A DNA stretch of 64,000 nt from Microbacterium forte. Its GTDB lineage: Bacteria > Actinomycetota > Actinomycetes > Actinomycetales > Microbacteriaceae. Shown here piece after piece: positions 34,824 through 43,274 of the stretch. The notes beneath the pieces are model-generated. The model saw only the letters and a program-made list of their open reading frames with translations, was not told where the DNA came from and searched no databases. The stretch covers positions 3,100,001 to 3,164,000 of the forward strand of contig NZ_CP116871.1 of assembly GCF_031885415.1 (NCBI RefSeq), given 5' to 3'. How positions within the stretch are numbered: position 1 is the stretch's first letter; every line of letters begins with the position of its first letter. Position numbers and translations under genes: made by a program.

Positions 34824-35932
34824 GCGCGTGCCTCCGTCGAGATTTCGGCGCGTGCGGTGGCGTAGAGCAGGGCGTGCGCGTCGCGCACGGCCTCCCGTTC
34901 GGCCACTCTCTCGGAGCGTCGCCGCTCGACCAGCGACGTACGGGGCGACGAGGCGCGCGCATCGGAGGCGAGAGCCACGGCCTCGACCAGCGTCTGCGGG
35001 TCGTCGAGGTCGATGACGAAGAAGTCGTCGGGATGCTGGGACTTGATGTGCCCGACGTCGGTTCCCGCCACGGGAACCCCCAGGTCGTAGCAGAGCTCGA
35101 CCCACCCGGAGTGCGTGCCATGCAGGTAGGGCAGGACGAAGAGGTCGAGTCCTCCGATCCACGCATCGATGCCGGCGTCGCTCAGACGCGGAGTGCGCCG
35201 CACGCGCACGGCGGGGTGCTCTTCGGCGACCGCGGTCACGCGAGCTGCTGTCGCGTCATCGCGGACGCGCTCGTGCATCAGCAGCTCGAACTCGACGGCT
35301 CGCCCTGTCTGTGCGAGCAGCGCGGCAGCATCGACGGCTGCGCGCACCGCACGCTCGGCAGCGATGTTGGGGCGCAGGTCTCGCAGGTGGATTCCGACCC
35401 GCAGGGTCTCGTCGACCGCGTGCTCGGACACGGCGGCACCGTCGAGCAGAGTGGGGTGAGCCAGCACCCGACTGCTGCGGTGCCACCGGCGTTCGATCTC
35501 GTCCGCTGCCGTCGAGGTGAGCGTCAGGAGGTGATCGGCTGTCGGGATGATCACGTCGAGCAGTTCACGATAGGGCCGCTGATCGACCAGCTGCGGGTTC
35601 TCCAGGTCGTGCACGGTGTAGACGATCGGCCTGCCGACCCGGTGCGCGGTCTCGAGAGCCTCGCGCAGCTCGCCGGGAGAGAACGACTCGAGCCCGAAGT
35701 GCACATGCAGCACGTCGAAGTCGGCACCGTGTGACGCGAGCCACTGCGATGTGAGCGCCACCGGCGGCCACCACACGTCGGCCGGCGCGCCCGGAACAGC
35801 AGGGTCGGGCAGCACACGCACACGTCGTGTGTCGGTGATCGCGCGCACGTAGGGGTGGGCGGCCGGGATCGAGGCGACGCGAATGAAGGCGGGTTCGGTG
35901 ACGATGTGGTTCTCCGTTGGCGGGCTGAGCAC
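34820..35932 (-). CDS. Glycosyltransferase-like protein (GT-B)
   Basis: About 370 residues. RVASIPAAHPYVRAI, VLHVHFGLES, VYTVHDLENP and the C-terminal YLHGTHSGWVELCYDLGVPVAGT indicate a GT-B glycosyltransferase; a perfect E-x7-E is not seen. The start is uncertain. The frame is open to an ATG at 36019, but that would overlap the ATG of the divergent WcbI-like gene, so the GTG at 35932 is proposed; it has no clear ribosome site. First gene of the leftward arm. Confidence 0.75.
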   Translation of the reverse strand: MLSPPTENHIVTEPAFIRVASIPAAHPYVRAITDTRRVRVLPDPAVPGAPADVWWPPVALTSQWLASHGADFDVLHVHFGLESFSPGELREALETAHRVGRPIVYTVHDLENPQLVDQRPYRELLDVIIPTADHLLTLTSTAADEIERRWHRSSRVLAHPTLLDGAAVSEHAVDETLRVGIHLRDLRPNIAAERAVRAAVDAAALLAQTGRAVEFELLMHERVRDDATAARVTAVAEEHPAVRVRRTPRLSDAGIDAWIGGLDLFVLPYLHGTHSGWVELCYDLGVPVAGTDVGHIKSQHPDDFFVIDLDDPQTLVEAVALASDARASSPRTSLVERRRSERVAEREAVRDAHALLYATARAEISTEARA

Positions 35933-36017
35933 CCGACGTGCGTATATCGCGATGACGGAGAGACCGCGCTGCAATGGGGACGCAAGACTGATGAGATCGA
36001 GGGGGTACGTTCGAATC

Positions 36018-36947
36018 ATGAGCCATGATCCCGAACTACGCACGGCCGTTGCGCCGGCTGGCTCCCTGGTGCTAGCGCGCCGCCAACACTACTCGGAGTT
36101 CTACGGTCTGGCTCCGCTTCCCGAAAGCTACGGCGTCGTCCTCGGCAACTGCCAGGCCGAATCGCTGCGCATGGTGATGGACGCTCCCGAGCACCGCTTC
36201 GTGCGCGTACCCGCCGTGCACGAGATGACCGCCGACGACGCCACGCGCCTGCACGAGATCGTCCGCACCGCCGACACCGTCGTGAGTCAGCCCATCCGTG
36301 ACGACTATCGCGATCTGCCGTTGGGCACGCGCCAGATCGCCGCGGCGACGGATGCCCGCGTGCTGACCGTGCCCCCGGTGCGCTTCGCGGGCCTGCATCC
36401 GTTCCAAGCCGCGATCCGCGTGCCCGGCGTCGAGGGAGACCCGCCGATCGTGGCCTATCACGACATCCGCACGCTCGCTGCCGCCGCAGGCATCCCGGTC
36501 GTCGCCGCGCTCGCACCCGACGAGGTGCGTGCCGTGGGGGAGTCGTCGATCGACACGCTGCGCGTCCGCGAGCAGAGCGCCGACGTGCGGGTCTCCGACC
36601 TGTTCGACTCGGTCACGGCCGATCACGCGCGCACCGTCAACCACCCGGGCGATGCGGTGTGGATGCCGCTGGGCGCTCGCCTGCTCGAAGCCCTCGGCCA
36701 CACCGGCGGTCCGACCGATCCCGGGCGTCCGCTGCTGAATTCGGTGCGGGCGCCGCTGCACCCGGAGGTCGTCGAGGCGTGGGAGCTGACCGACGAGCCG
36801 CGCGCGCACTGGATCGTCGACGGCGCACCGATCGATGACGCCGAGGTGCGGGCCGCCCACCTCGAGTGGTACGCCGCCCACCCCGAGTTCGTCGATGCCG
36901 CCCTGACGCGCCTCGCCCCTCTGCTCGACGTGTGGCGGACGCGATGA
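36018..36947 (+). CDS. WcbI-like polysaccharide biosynthesis putative acyltransferase
   Basis: 309 residues. VVLGNCQAESLRM near residues 38-50 is the GNCQ signature of the WcbI family, capsule-locus proteins proposed to be acetyltransferases. The middle has HPFQAAIRVPG and the end is helical with no TM segment. A TACGTT -10 (36006-36011) precedes the ATG by 6 nt, so the rightward arm is probably a leaderless transcript. It overlaps the following glycosyltransferase gene by ATGA. The chemistry is inferred from the family. Confidence 0.8.
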   Translation: MSHDPELRTAVAPAGSLVLARRQHYSEFYGLAPLPESYGVVLGNCQAESLRMVMDAPEHRFVRVPAVHEMTADDATRLHEIVRTADTVVSQPIRDDYRDLPLGTRQIAAATDARVLTVPPVRFAGLHPFQAAIRVPGVEGDPPIVAYHDIRTLAAAAGIPVVAALAPDEVRAVGESSIDTLRVREQSADVRVSDLFDSVTADHARTVNHPGDAVWMPLGARLLEALGHTGGPTDPGRPLLNSVRAPLHPEVVEAWELTDEPRAHWIVDGAPIDDAEVRAAHLEWYAAHPEFVDAALTRLAPLLDVWRTR

Positions 36948-37918
36948 GCGCCGCTCCGCTGCTGCTCGTGCACGCCGGAACCCACGGCGTCGCCATGTAC
37001 GGGCGTGAGATGGCCTCCGCCGTACGGGCACAGGAGCCGTCGATCCGCACGATCGACGCGGCCGATCTGGATGCGACGCCCGCGGATGCCGCGCTGCACG
37101 TGCACTTCACGGATCGTCTGTGGGGTGATTCTCCCGAGCAGGCGTCGCAGGCGTTCACCGTTCTCGCCGCGCGGCGGCCGGTCAGCGTCACCCTGCACGA
37201 CGTGCCGCAGGCGTCGGACGGCGAGCGCAATCTGCCCCGTCGGCGGGAGGCGTACGCAGCCGTGGCCGCGGCGGCGCGAGGGGTGGCCGTCAACAGCGAG
37301 CACGAGCGTGCGCTGCTCCGTGAAGAGGGGGTCTGGTCGGGACCGGCGGCGAGCATTCCGCTGCCGGTGGACCTCGAGACCGACGCGGGGCGGATGCCGA
37401 CGGACGGGTCGGTCGGTGTGCTCGGCTACTTCTATCCCGGCAAGGGACATGACGAGGCAGCTCGCGCGGCCGCGCAGGCGGGCATCGGCAGGATGACGGT
37501 TCTCGGCCGTGCCTCGGAGGGGCACGCCGCCGAACTGGAGGACTTCGTACGCCGAGCGGGTGACCTCGGGGTCGAGGTCGAGGTGACAGGCTGGCTCGAC
37601 GACGCGGAGATCGCGCGGCGGGGCCGCGCTGTGTCGGTGCCGGTGATCGCGCATCGTCACGTGTCGGCATCCGGCTCCCTGGCGTCGTGGATCGGCTGGG
37701 GTCGCCGACCGGTCGCGGTGCGCAACCGCTACATGGACGAGATGGCGACACTGCGCCCCGGGACTCTGCACACGGTCGACGAACCCGAGCTCGCGGTGGC
37801 GGTGCGGCGCGCCTTCGAGCACCCGGAGTCGACCTGGCACGGGCTGACGAGGCTGCCGATGTCGTGGCCTGAGGCGGCCGAGGCGTACGTGCGCTGGTGG
37901 AGAGGGCTGGCCCGGTGA
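36944..37918 (+). CDS. Glycosyltransferase-like protein (GT4-related)
   Basis: 324 residues. The N-terminal LLLVHAGTHGVAMYGREMA, then HFTDRLWGD, VTLHDVPQASDGE and VNSEHERALL resemble the acceptor domain of GT4 enzymes; GVLGYFYPGKGHDEAARAA begins the donor domain. The usual E-x7-E is not obvious, and the region where it would be reads SASGSLASWIGWGRRPVAVRN. It is short for GT4 and may be an atypical or regulatory member. Both ends overlap neighbours by 4 nt. Confidence 0.75.
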   Translation: MSAAPLLLVHAGTHGVAMYGREMASAVRAQEPSIRTIDAADLDATPADAALHVHFTDRLWGDSPEQASQAFTVLAARRPVSVTLHDVPQASDGERNLPRRREAYAAVAAAARGVAVNSEHERALLREEGVWSGPAASIPLPVDLETDAGRMPTDGSVGVLGYFYPGKGHDEAARAAAQAGIGRMTVLGRASEGHAAELEDFVRRAGDLGVEVEVTGWLDDAEIARRGRAVSVPVIAHRHVSASGSLASWIGWGRRPVAVRNRYMDEMATLRPGTLHTVDEPELAVAVRRAFEHPESTWHGLTRLPMSWPEAAEAYVRWWRGLAR

Positions 37919-39216
37919 CGCGGCGGCCCTGGGTCGTCGGCAACAGGTGGGACACGCTCGACGGCGTCGACCCCGAGACCCTGCCGAGAGTGTCGGTGAT
38001 CGTGGCCCACTATGAGCAGCCGGCCGAGCTCGCCCGCACGCTGTCCGCCCTGTCGGTGCAGGACTATCCGCACGAGCTTCTCGAGATCGTCGTCGCCGAC
38101 GACGGCTCCGCCGGCGATGTCCGCGTGCCGGACGGGGTGATCCTCGTGCGCCAGGACGACCGGGGCTTCCGGCTCGCGGCCGCACGCAATCTCGGCGTGC
38201 GCGCGAGCAGTGGCGACGTGCTCTGCTTCCTCGATGCCGACACCGCCCCCGAACCCGGGTACGTGCGAGAGCTCACCCGGCTTCCGGCGCTGCTTCCCGA
38301 GGCCGTCACCGTCGGACGCCGTCGGCACGCGGACTTCTCGGGCATCGCCCCGGAGACCCCCGTGCTCGAGGCTGTGGTCGACCGTGAGCTCCCCGAGCCG
38401 GCGTGGCTCGCGCAGGAGTACGCCCGAAGCCGCGATCTGCTCGACGCCGATGACCGGTCATACCGGTTCGTCATCGGCGCGGTGATCGCCTGCTCGCGCC
38501 GCCTGTTCGACGAGACCGGCGGATTCGACGAGTCCTTCTCGGCCTATGGGGGCGAGGACTGGGAGTGGGCGCATCGGATGTGGCAGGCGGGTGCCGTGCT
38601 GGCCCACGTGCCCACGGCCGTGGCGTGGCACGACGGCCCCGAGTGGGCCGAGCGCAGCAGTTCGGGGCTCGAGCGGGCGAACGCCCAGACCATGACGCTC
38701 GTCTCATCGATTCCGGTCGGCGGTTCCGCCCCGCGAGGTCTGCTGTCGGACGTGCCCGACCTCGTCGTCAGGCTGCGCGGGACCCATACCCCGGAGGCGC
38801 TGTTCATCGCCGTGGATTCGATCCTCGCCGCGTTCCCGCTGGCGCGAGTGGTGGTCGATGCGACGATGACCGCCTTCGCGGGCGACCCGCGCATCACGGT
38901 CGACGATGGCCGGCTCGACCCCCGGGTGATCTGGGAGCTCGATCGACCGGTCGTGGTCCTCGAGCCGGATTGGATCGTCGAGCGCATCGCGGGTCTCGGC
39001 ACGGGCGATGTCGGCGGGGTCGATCTCGTCGATGCCGAGGGCTCGTCGCTGGGCGTGCTGCGCTCGCGGCGGGCGATGCGTCGCGCCGTGCGGTGGGGCA
39101 CGTCAGACGCCTTCGAATCGCACCGTGCCGTCGCGGATGGCATCCACCTCTTGCGCTCAGACCCGAGGGTGGAGGCCTGGGTCGGAGGATGGGGTTCACG
39201 CGATCAGTTCTGCTGA
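37915..39216 (+). CDS. Glycosyltransferase family 2 with C-terminal extension
   Basis: 433 residues from a GTG in a GTGA overlap. The GT-A domain (residues ~25-265) has VSVIVAHYEQPAELARTL, VADDGSAGD, CFLDADTAPEPGYV (DxD) and GGFDESFSAYGGEDWEWAHR (ED motif). The remaining ~165 residues form an extra alpha/beta domain (LLSDVPDLVVRLRGTHTPEA ... WVGGWGS) that I do not recognise; it could bind the acceptor or a partner protein. Last gene of the rightward arm. Confidence 0.87.
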   Translation: MTRRPWVVGNRWDTLDGVDPETLPRVSVIVAHYEQPAELARTLSALSVQDYPHELLEIVVADDGSAGDVRVPDGVILVRQDDRGFRLAAARNLGVRASSGDVLCFLDADTAPEPGYVRELTRLPALLPEAVTVGRRRHADFSGIAPETPVLEAVVDRELPEPAWLAQEYARSRDLLDADDRSYRFVIGAVIACSRRLFDETGGFDESFSAYGGEDWEWAHRMWQAGAVLAHVPTAVAWHDGPEWAERSSSGLERANAQTMTLVSSIPVGGSAPRGLLSDVPDLVVRLRGTHTPEALFIAVDSILAAFPLARVVVDATMTAFAGDPRITVDDGRLDPRVIWELDRPVVVLEPDWIVERIAGLGTGDVGGVDLVDAEGSSLGVLRSRRAMRRAVRWGTSDAFESHRAVADGIHLLRSDPRVEAWVGGWGSRDQFC

Positions 39217-39231
39217 GCGTACAGTTCTCCT

Positions 39232-39525
39232 ATGGGGAAACTGGAGTACAACAGCTCGCGACCGGCGATCGAGATCGAAGAAGTGACCTTGGCGCACGTG
39301 AAGATCGTGATCGGCACGAAGCTTCGTCGCAACGAGAGCTTCATGATGACCTGGCTGCCGAAGCCGGAGGCGTCATCGGGCCGCCTGACGATCTGGGTGC
39401 ACCCCGCCATCCCGCTGGTGTTCGAGTTCGATCTTCCGACCGTGCACGCGATCGACCCCGCGCGGGTCGCTCACATGATGGATCAGCTGAACTCGCGGGG
39501 CGAACTGGTGCTCGACCAGCTCTGA
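39232..39525 (+). CDS. DUF7882-like small protein
   Basis: 97 residues. MGKLEYNSSRP, LAHVKIVIGTKLRRNESF and LTIWVHPAIPLVFEF match a small actinobacterial family that databases often mislabel as ATP-dependent DNA ligase; no ligase motif is present. A paralogue is encoded at 55170-55514. A TACAGT -10 (39220-39225) lies 6 nt upstream of the ATG, so the mRNA is probably leaderless. Function unknown. Confidence 0.8.
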   Translation: MGKLEYNSSRPAIEIEEVTLAHVKIVIGTKLRRNESFMMTWLPKPEASSGRLTIWVHPAIPLVFEFDLPTVHAIDPARVAHMMDQLNSRGELVLDQL

Positions 39526-39549
39526 GCCCGACGGCCCCGTCGCCCGCGG

Positions 39550-39831
39550 TCAGAGCAGGTCGTAGTGGCCGCCGTAGGGGAAGTCGACGTCTCCCGTGTC
39601 GCGGGCGTCGAAGAGGACGGTCGCCACAGCGATCGAGACCTGTGAGCGGGGCGTGACCAGAAGGCTCACCTGACGATTGCCGACGACGACGAAATCGACG
39701 AACCTGCCGGCCGTCGCGATCGCGTCTTCGATGCGACGCTTGAGCTCGCCGAGGTCCTGATCCTGAGCGAGCAGATAGGTCACCCCATCGGCCCGGACCT
39801 CCGTCTGGATCATCGTCTTCTGATCTGCCAT
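39550..39831 (-). CDS. Small hypothetical protein, paralogue of 30418-30669
   Basis: 93 residues from ATG 39831. MIQTEVRADGVTYLLAQDQD and RQVSLLVTPRSQVSIAVATV align with the protein at 30418-30669 over most of the length (same strand-helix-strand-strand order). It is convergent with the DUF7882-like gene, 25 nt away, and divergent from the gene at 39941. No TM segment or catalytic motif is seen. Confidence 0.75.
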   Translation of the reverse strand: MADQKTMIQTEVRADGVTYLLAQDQDLGELKRRIEDAIATAGRFVDFVVVGNRQVSLLVTPRSQVSIAVATVLFDARDTGDVDFPYGGHYDLL

Positions 39832-39940
39832 GGAGTCCACATTACGAGGAAAAGCCTGCCCCGTTCGCAAGTCGCTATCAGTCGCACTGCACCGGGGCAA
39901 GGGGCGGACGGAACGGCCCGGACTGCTCTAGAACGGAACC

Positions 39941-40267
39941 ATGCAGACGATCATCTACGGCGGCGACGCCTATCTCACGGGGGACGACATCGCAGATGCG
40001 CTGCTGGCATACGGGCGCGCACTGGGCGAAGAGGAGCGTGCCGAGCTCGTGGAGATCCCGGTGCAAGAGCCGGACGGCGCGGTCGTCACCGCGAAGTTCC
40101 TGATCGGGCCTGCCAGCCAGATCGTGGCCAAGGAAGTGCCCGGCCGAGGGCCCGAACTCGAAGATCCCGCGCTGGTCGACCGCCTGCGCACGCTCACGCG
40201 TGGCGTCGAGTCTCCCACGGCATCGCCGGTGGAGATGCCGGACGGCGTCGCCTACGACCTCGGCTAG
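39941..40267 (+). CDS. Small hypothetical protein, paralogue of 44176-44529
   Basis: 108 residues. MQTIIYGGDAYLTGDDIADALLAY followed by ALGEEERAELVEIPV is shared with the protein at 44176-44529 (MKIVSYAGQQLVTTDDVADSL ... ADAVEIPI): an N-terminal beta hairpin and a helix resembling a small binding fold, then a divergent acidic tail. TAGAAC at 39929-39934 lies 6 nt before the ATG (leaderless pattern). Function unknown. Confidence 0.75.
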   Translation: MQTIIYGGDAYLTGDDIADALLAYGRALGEEERAELVEIPVQEPDGAVVTAKFLIGPASQIVAKEVPGRGPELEDPALVDRLRTLTRGVESPTASPVEMPDGVAYDLG

Positions 40268-40305
40268 AGACGCGGCTGACCCGGCTCACGCGGTGCGCCC
40301 ATCGG

Positions 40306-41502
40306 TCACTCGTGCTCGGGGAGTATCGGGCTGGACCACCCGGGATCACGACCCATCTGCGCGGCGCGCGAGACCGACGTCGCGCCGAACCGATCGCGCA
40401 GGGTGTCGAGAACCGTGTCGAGGCGTTCTTCGTCTCCCCAGTCGATCGGCAGCTCGGGCTGCATGCGGTCTGCGTGATCGAGGTGCGACAGCGACAACCC
40501 GATCAGCGTGATGCCACGTTCAGCGATCTCGGGATGCGCGGCGGCGAGCAGTGCGCGAGCGACCGTGAGCAGGATCGCGGTGCGATCGGTGGCGGATCCG
40601 AGCGTGCGCGATCGGGTCGCCTTCGCGAAGTCGCCGAAACGGAGGCGCAGCACCACCGACCGGCAGACCCGGTCTCCGTCGCGCAGCCGTCGCGCGAGGC
40701 GGTCGACGATCTGCGTCAGGATCAGATCGAGCTCCTCGGCCGAGCGCGAGCCCGTGCCGAGGGCGCGCTGCGAGCCGATCGATGCGCGGCGGCGGGTCGT
40801 GTCGACCGGACGCGGATCCCGCAGGCGGGCGAGGGCGTGCAGGTGCGCGCCGACCGCTGTGCCCAGCATCCGCTCGGCAGTGGCTGCCTCGAGTTCGGCC
40901 AGCTGGCCGACCGTGCGGATGCCGTAGCGCTGCAGCTTCTCGGCGGTGACGGCGCCCACGCCCCACAGCCGCTCGACCGGCAGAGGGAGCAGGAACTCCT
41001 CTTCGCGTTCGGGTTCGACCACGAGCAACCCGTCGGGCTTGCTGACGGCGCTCGCGACCTTGGCGAGGAACTTCGTGCGGGCGACGCCCACCGAGATGGC
41101 CAGCCCGACCTCGGTGCGCACCCGCTCGCGCAGACGCACGGCGACCTCTTCGGGGGTGCCGACGATGCGCCTGAGGCCCCCGACCTCGAGAAAGGCCTCA
41201 TCGATCGAGAGTCCCTCGACGAGCGGCGTCGTGTCGCGGAAGATCGCGAACACGTCTTTGCTGGCTGCGGAGTACGCCTCCATGCGCGGGGGGACGACCA
41301 CGGCATCCGGGCACAGCTGCAGCGCCTGTCGTCCGCCCATCGCCGTGCGCACTCCGCGCGCCTTGGCCTCATAGCTCGCAGCGAGCACGACGCCGCCGCC
41401 GACGATGACCGGTCGGCCGCGCAGCTCGGGGGCATCGCGTTGCTCGACCGAGGCGTAGAACGCGTCGAGGTCGGCGTGCAGCACGGTGGCTTCGCCCCGC
41501 AT
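40306..41502 (-). CDS. dinB: DNA polymerase IV (Y family)
   Basis: 398 residues. The catalytic acidic residues are in VLHADLDAFYASVEQ (N-terminus) and GLSIDEAFLEV. The steric-gate/finger segment SYEAKARGVRTAMGG, the HhH thumb (GVGAVTAEKLQRYGIRTVGQL) and the little-finger domain follow. No beta-clamp motif of the QLxLF kind is obvious; the C-terminal QPELPIDWG may serve. Translesion synthesis without proofreading. ATG 41502 follows GGGAGA; an open frame continues upstream into the divergently read arsR fusion region but is not coding. Confidence 0.92.
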   Translation of the reverse strand: MRGEATVLHADLDAFYASVEQRDAPELRGRPVIVGGGVVLAASYEAKARGVRTAMGGRQALQLCPDAVVVPPRMEAYSAASKDVFAIFRDTTPLVEGLSIDEAFLEVGGLRRIVGTPEEVAVRLRERVRTEVGLAISVGVARTKFLAKVASAVSKPDGLLVVEPEREEEFLLPLPVERLWGVGAVTAEKLQRYGIRTVGQLAELEAATAERMLGTAVGAHLHALARLRDPRPVDTTRRRASIGSQRALGTGSRSAEELDLILTQIVDRLARRLRDGDRVCRSVVLRLRFGDFAKATRSRTLGSATDRTAILLTVARALLAAAHPEIAERGITLIGLSLSHLDHADRMQPELPIDWGDEERLDTVLDTLRDRFGATSVSRAAQMGRDPGWSSPILPEHE

Positions 41503-41552
41503 CCTGTTCTCCCGTCGACGTGCAGATCGTCGCACGCACCGGGGACATCGGC

Positions 41553-42218
41553 TCAGGCGGCGACGAGGCGAGACGAGAAGGCGCCGATGCGCTGCACGAG
41601 CGCATCGAAGGTGGCGTCGAAGGCGGCCGGCGTGCCGATGCGGGCAGGGTCGCGGATCGACCAGTGCAGGTCGTCGCGCTGACCGAGACGCTCGTGGGCG
41701 TCGTCGCACACCGTGATCACGAGGTCGCCCTCGGCGAGCACGTCGTCGAGGTGGCGGGGTGGATGGTCGCCGTCGATGACGAGCCCGTGCCGAGCGGCCG
41801 CCGCGGTGGCCTCGGGATTCACCATCTCGGCAGGTCGGGTTCCTGCCGAGGCGACGGCCACCGGACTCGTATCGCGCCAGATCGCCTCGGCGAGTTGCGA
41901 CCGCGCGGAGTTCGCGGTGCAGACGAACAGCACACGGCGAGGCGGGGCGACGCTGGGGGGCGCGAGAGTGGTGAAGACCTCGGGGCGCAGTCCGATGTAG
42001 CTGCGCCGTCTGTCTAACTCCGAGCGCGTGCGCGCGATGATCTGGGCCGACTCGAGCACTCCCAGGTGGTGCGCGATGAGGTTCGATCGCAGGTCGAGAG
42101 CCGTCCCGATCTCGGAGGACGACAGATCTCCGAGCGTGAGCAGGTCGACGATGCGCAGGCGCGTCTGATCGGCGAGTGCGGCGAAGATGCCGGCGCGGCG
42201 TTCGAGATCGATCATCAT
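41553..42218 (-). CDS. ArsR-type HTH fused to low-molecular-weight phosphatase/arsenate reductase domain
   Basis: About 221 residues. Residues ~5-75 are an ArsR-type winged helix (IFAALADQTRLRIVDLLTLGDLS). Residues ~95-220 form an LMW protein-tyrosine-phosphatase fold with the CX5R P-loop VLFVCTANSAR and a C-terminal RDPARIG (catalytic Asp-Pro). Such fusions may couple arsenic sensing to reduction, but none of the usual arsenic-resistance genes (acr3, arsB) lie nearby. No ArsR metal-site CxC motif is seen in the HTH. Two adjacent ATGs (42218, 42215) follow AAGGA. Confidence 0.88.
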   Translation of the reverse strand: MMIDLERRAGIFAALADQTRLRIVDLLTLGDLSSSEIGTALDLRSNLIAHHLGVLESAQIIARTRSELDRRRSYIGLRPEVFTTLAPPSVAPPRRVLFVCTANSARSQLAEAIWRDTSPVAVASAGTRPAEMVNPEATAAAARHGLVIDGDHPPRHLDDVLAEGDLVITVCDDAHERLGQRDDLHWSIRDPARIGTPAAFDATFDALVQRIGAFSSRLVAA

Positions 42219-42258
42219 TCCCATCCTTACCACGAGACGCAGGGTGTGTCCATGCCCA

Positions 42259-42286
42259 TTGACTCAATCTGCACTGACCCTATTCT
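42259..42286 (+). promoter_or_regulatory. Predicted promoter of DUF6458/PAP2/DUF1206 operon
   Basis: TTGACT (42259-42264) and TATTCT (42281-42286) are separated by 16 nt, matching 5/6 and 4/6 consensus bases in a locally AT-richer region. It lies 46 nt before the DUF6458 ATG, which is preceded by GAGAGGAA. Confidence 0.55.
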
Positions 42287-42331
42287 GGGCGTCGCGAGTC
42301 CGCGAACGCGGCCTCGGAGAGGAATGGACAT

Positions 42332-42592
42332 ATGGGTATCGGAAGCGGCATCGCGCTCTTCGTCATCGGAGCGATCCTCGTCTTCGCACTCAACATCGAC
42401 ACCGGCGGCTATGTCGATCTCGACCTGATCGGCTACATCCTCATGGGTGCAGGAGTCGTCGTCTTCCTGATCAGCCTCATTCTCGTGATGCGCAGTCGGC
42501 GCACCGAGACCGTCGACCGCACGGCCGTCGACCCCGCGACCGGCGAGCGTGTGACCCGCCGCAGCATCCGCGACAACGAGCCCCTCGCCTGA
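42332..42592 (+). CDS. DUF6458 family membrane protein
   Basis: 86 residues with two TM helices (IALFVIGAILVFALNID and GYILMGAGVVVFLISLILVM) joined by a short acidic loop. A basic cytoplasmic tail with VDPATGERVTRR follows. This is the standard layout of DUF6458, a small actinobacterial membrane family without known role. First gene of a probable operon with PAP2 and DUF1206 genes (7-nt gap, then a 4-nt overlap). Confidence 0.88.
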   Translation: MGIGSGIALFVIGAILVFALNIDTGGYVDLDLIGYILMGAGVVVFLISLILVMRSRRTETVDRTAVDPATGERVTRRSIRDNEPLA

Positions 42593-42599
42593 TCTCGGC

Positions 42600-43274
42600 A
42601 TGACCGTGGCGCAGCGCGGCACCGGCGCGATCGTCGTCGGTGCCGCAGCGACCCTCGCGTTCGTCGTGCTGCGCGCCGTGGTGGCCCTCGGCGGTCACGA
42701 GCCGCTCGCGGTCGACATCTGGTGGCACGACCTCATGGTCGCGCTGAGCAGCGACGCCTGGCTCGTCGTCGCCTGGGTGCCCGCCGTCGTCGGCGGCACG
42801 ATCGGCATGATCGTGGTCGGAGCGCTGCTGATCGCGGCTCTCCTCTGGCGCGGACGGCGGTGGGATGCGGCGACGCTGGCGATCGCGATGGTCACCGTGG
42901 TCGCCATCGGGGCGACCATGGCCGCGGTGATCGGTCGCACGCGCCCGGTCGACTCGCTCGCAGAGAGCGTCGCGACCTCCTTCCCGTCCGGGCACACCGC
43001 CGTCGCCACGACCGTGGTGGTGATCCTCGGACTCGTGCTCCGACGCCGGTGGGTCTGCGTCGTCGGTGTCGCGTGGATCGCGCTCATGATGTGGAGCCGC
43101 ACCTACCTCCACGCCCACTGGCTCAGCGATGTGGTCGCCGGAATGCTCGAGGGCGTCGCCGTCGCCACGTTCGTCTGGGCCTGCGTGGAAGCGACGCGCG
43201 CGCGCCGCCTCGCGCGGTCCCGCAGCACGTCAGACATCTCCGAAGAACCGATCGAAAGCCCCGTGAACCCATGA
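42600..43274 (+). CDS. PAP2-family phosphatase
   Basis: 224 residues with about six TM helices. The three-part PAP2 catalytic signature is present: GRTRPVDS, FPSGHTAVA, and SRTYLHAHWLSDVVAG. Members dephosphorylate lipid phosphates such as undecaprenyl pyrophosphate or phosphatidic acid on the outer face of the membrane. It overlaps the DUF1206 gene as ATGA. Substrate is not determined. Confidence 0.9.
   Translation: MTVAQRGTGAIVVGAAATLAFVVLRAVVALGGHEPLAVDIWWHDLMVALSSDAWLVVAWVPAVVGGTIGMIVVGALLIAALLWRGRRWDAATLAIAMVTVVAIGATMAAVIGRTRPVDSLAESVATSFPSGHTAVATTVVVILGLVLRRRWVCVVGVAWIALMMWSRTYLHAHWLSDVVAGMLEGVAVATFVWACVEATRARRLARSRSTSDISEEPIESPVNP

Noticed and set aside
36018..36019. Start of the leftward GT at ATG 36019.
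   Set aside because: It would place divergent start codons on top of each other (CATG) with no room for promoters, so the downstream GTG 35932 is preferred.
39232..39525. Label ATP-dependent DNA ligase for this small protein.
   Set aside because: No KxDG or other nucleotidyl-transfer motif; at 97 residues it is too short. The label is a known transfer error for this family.
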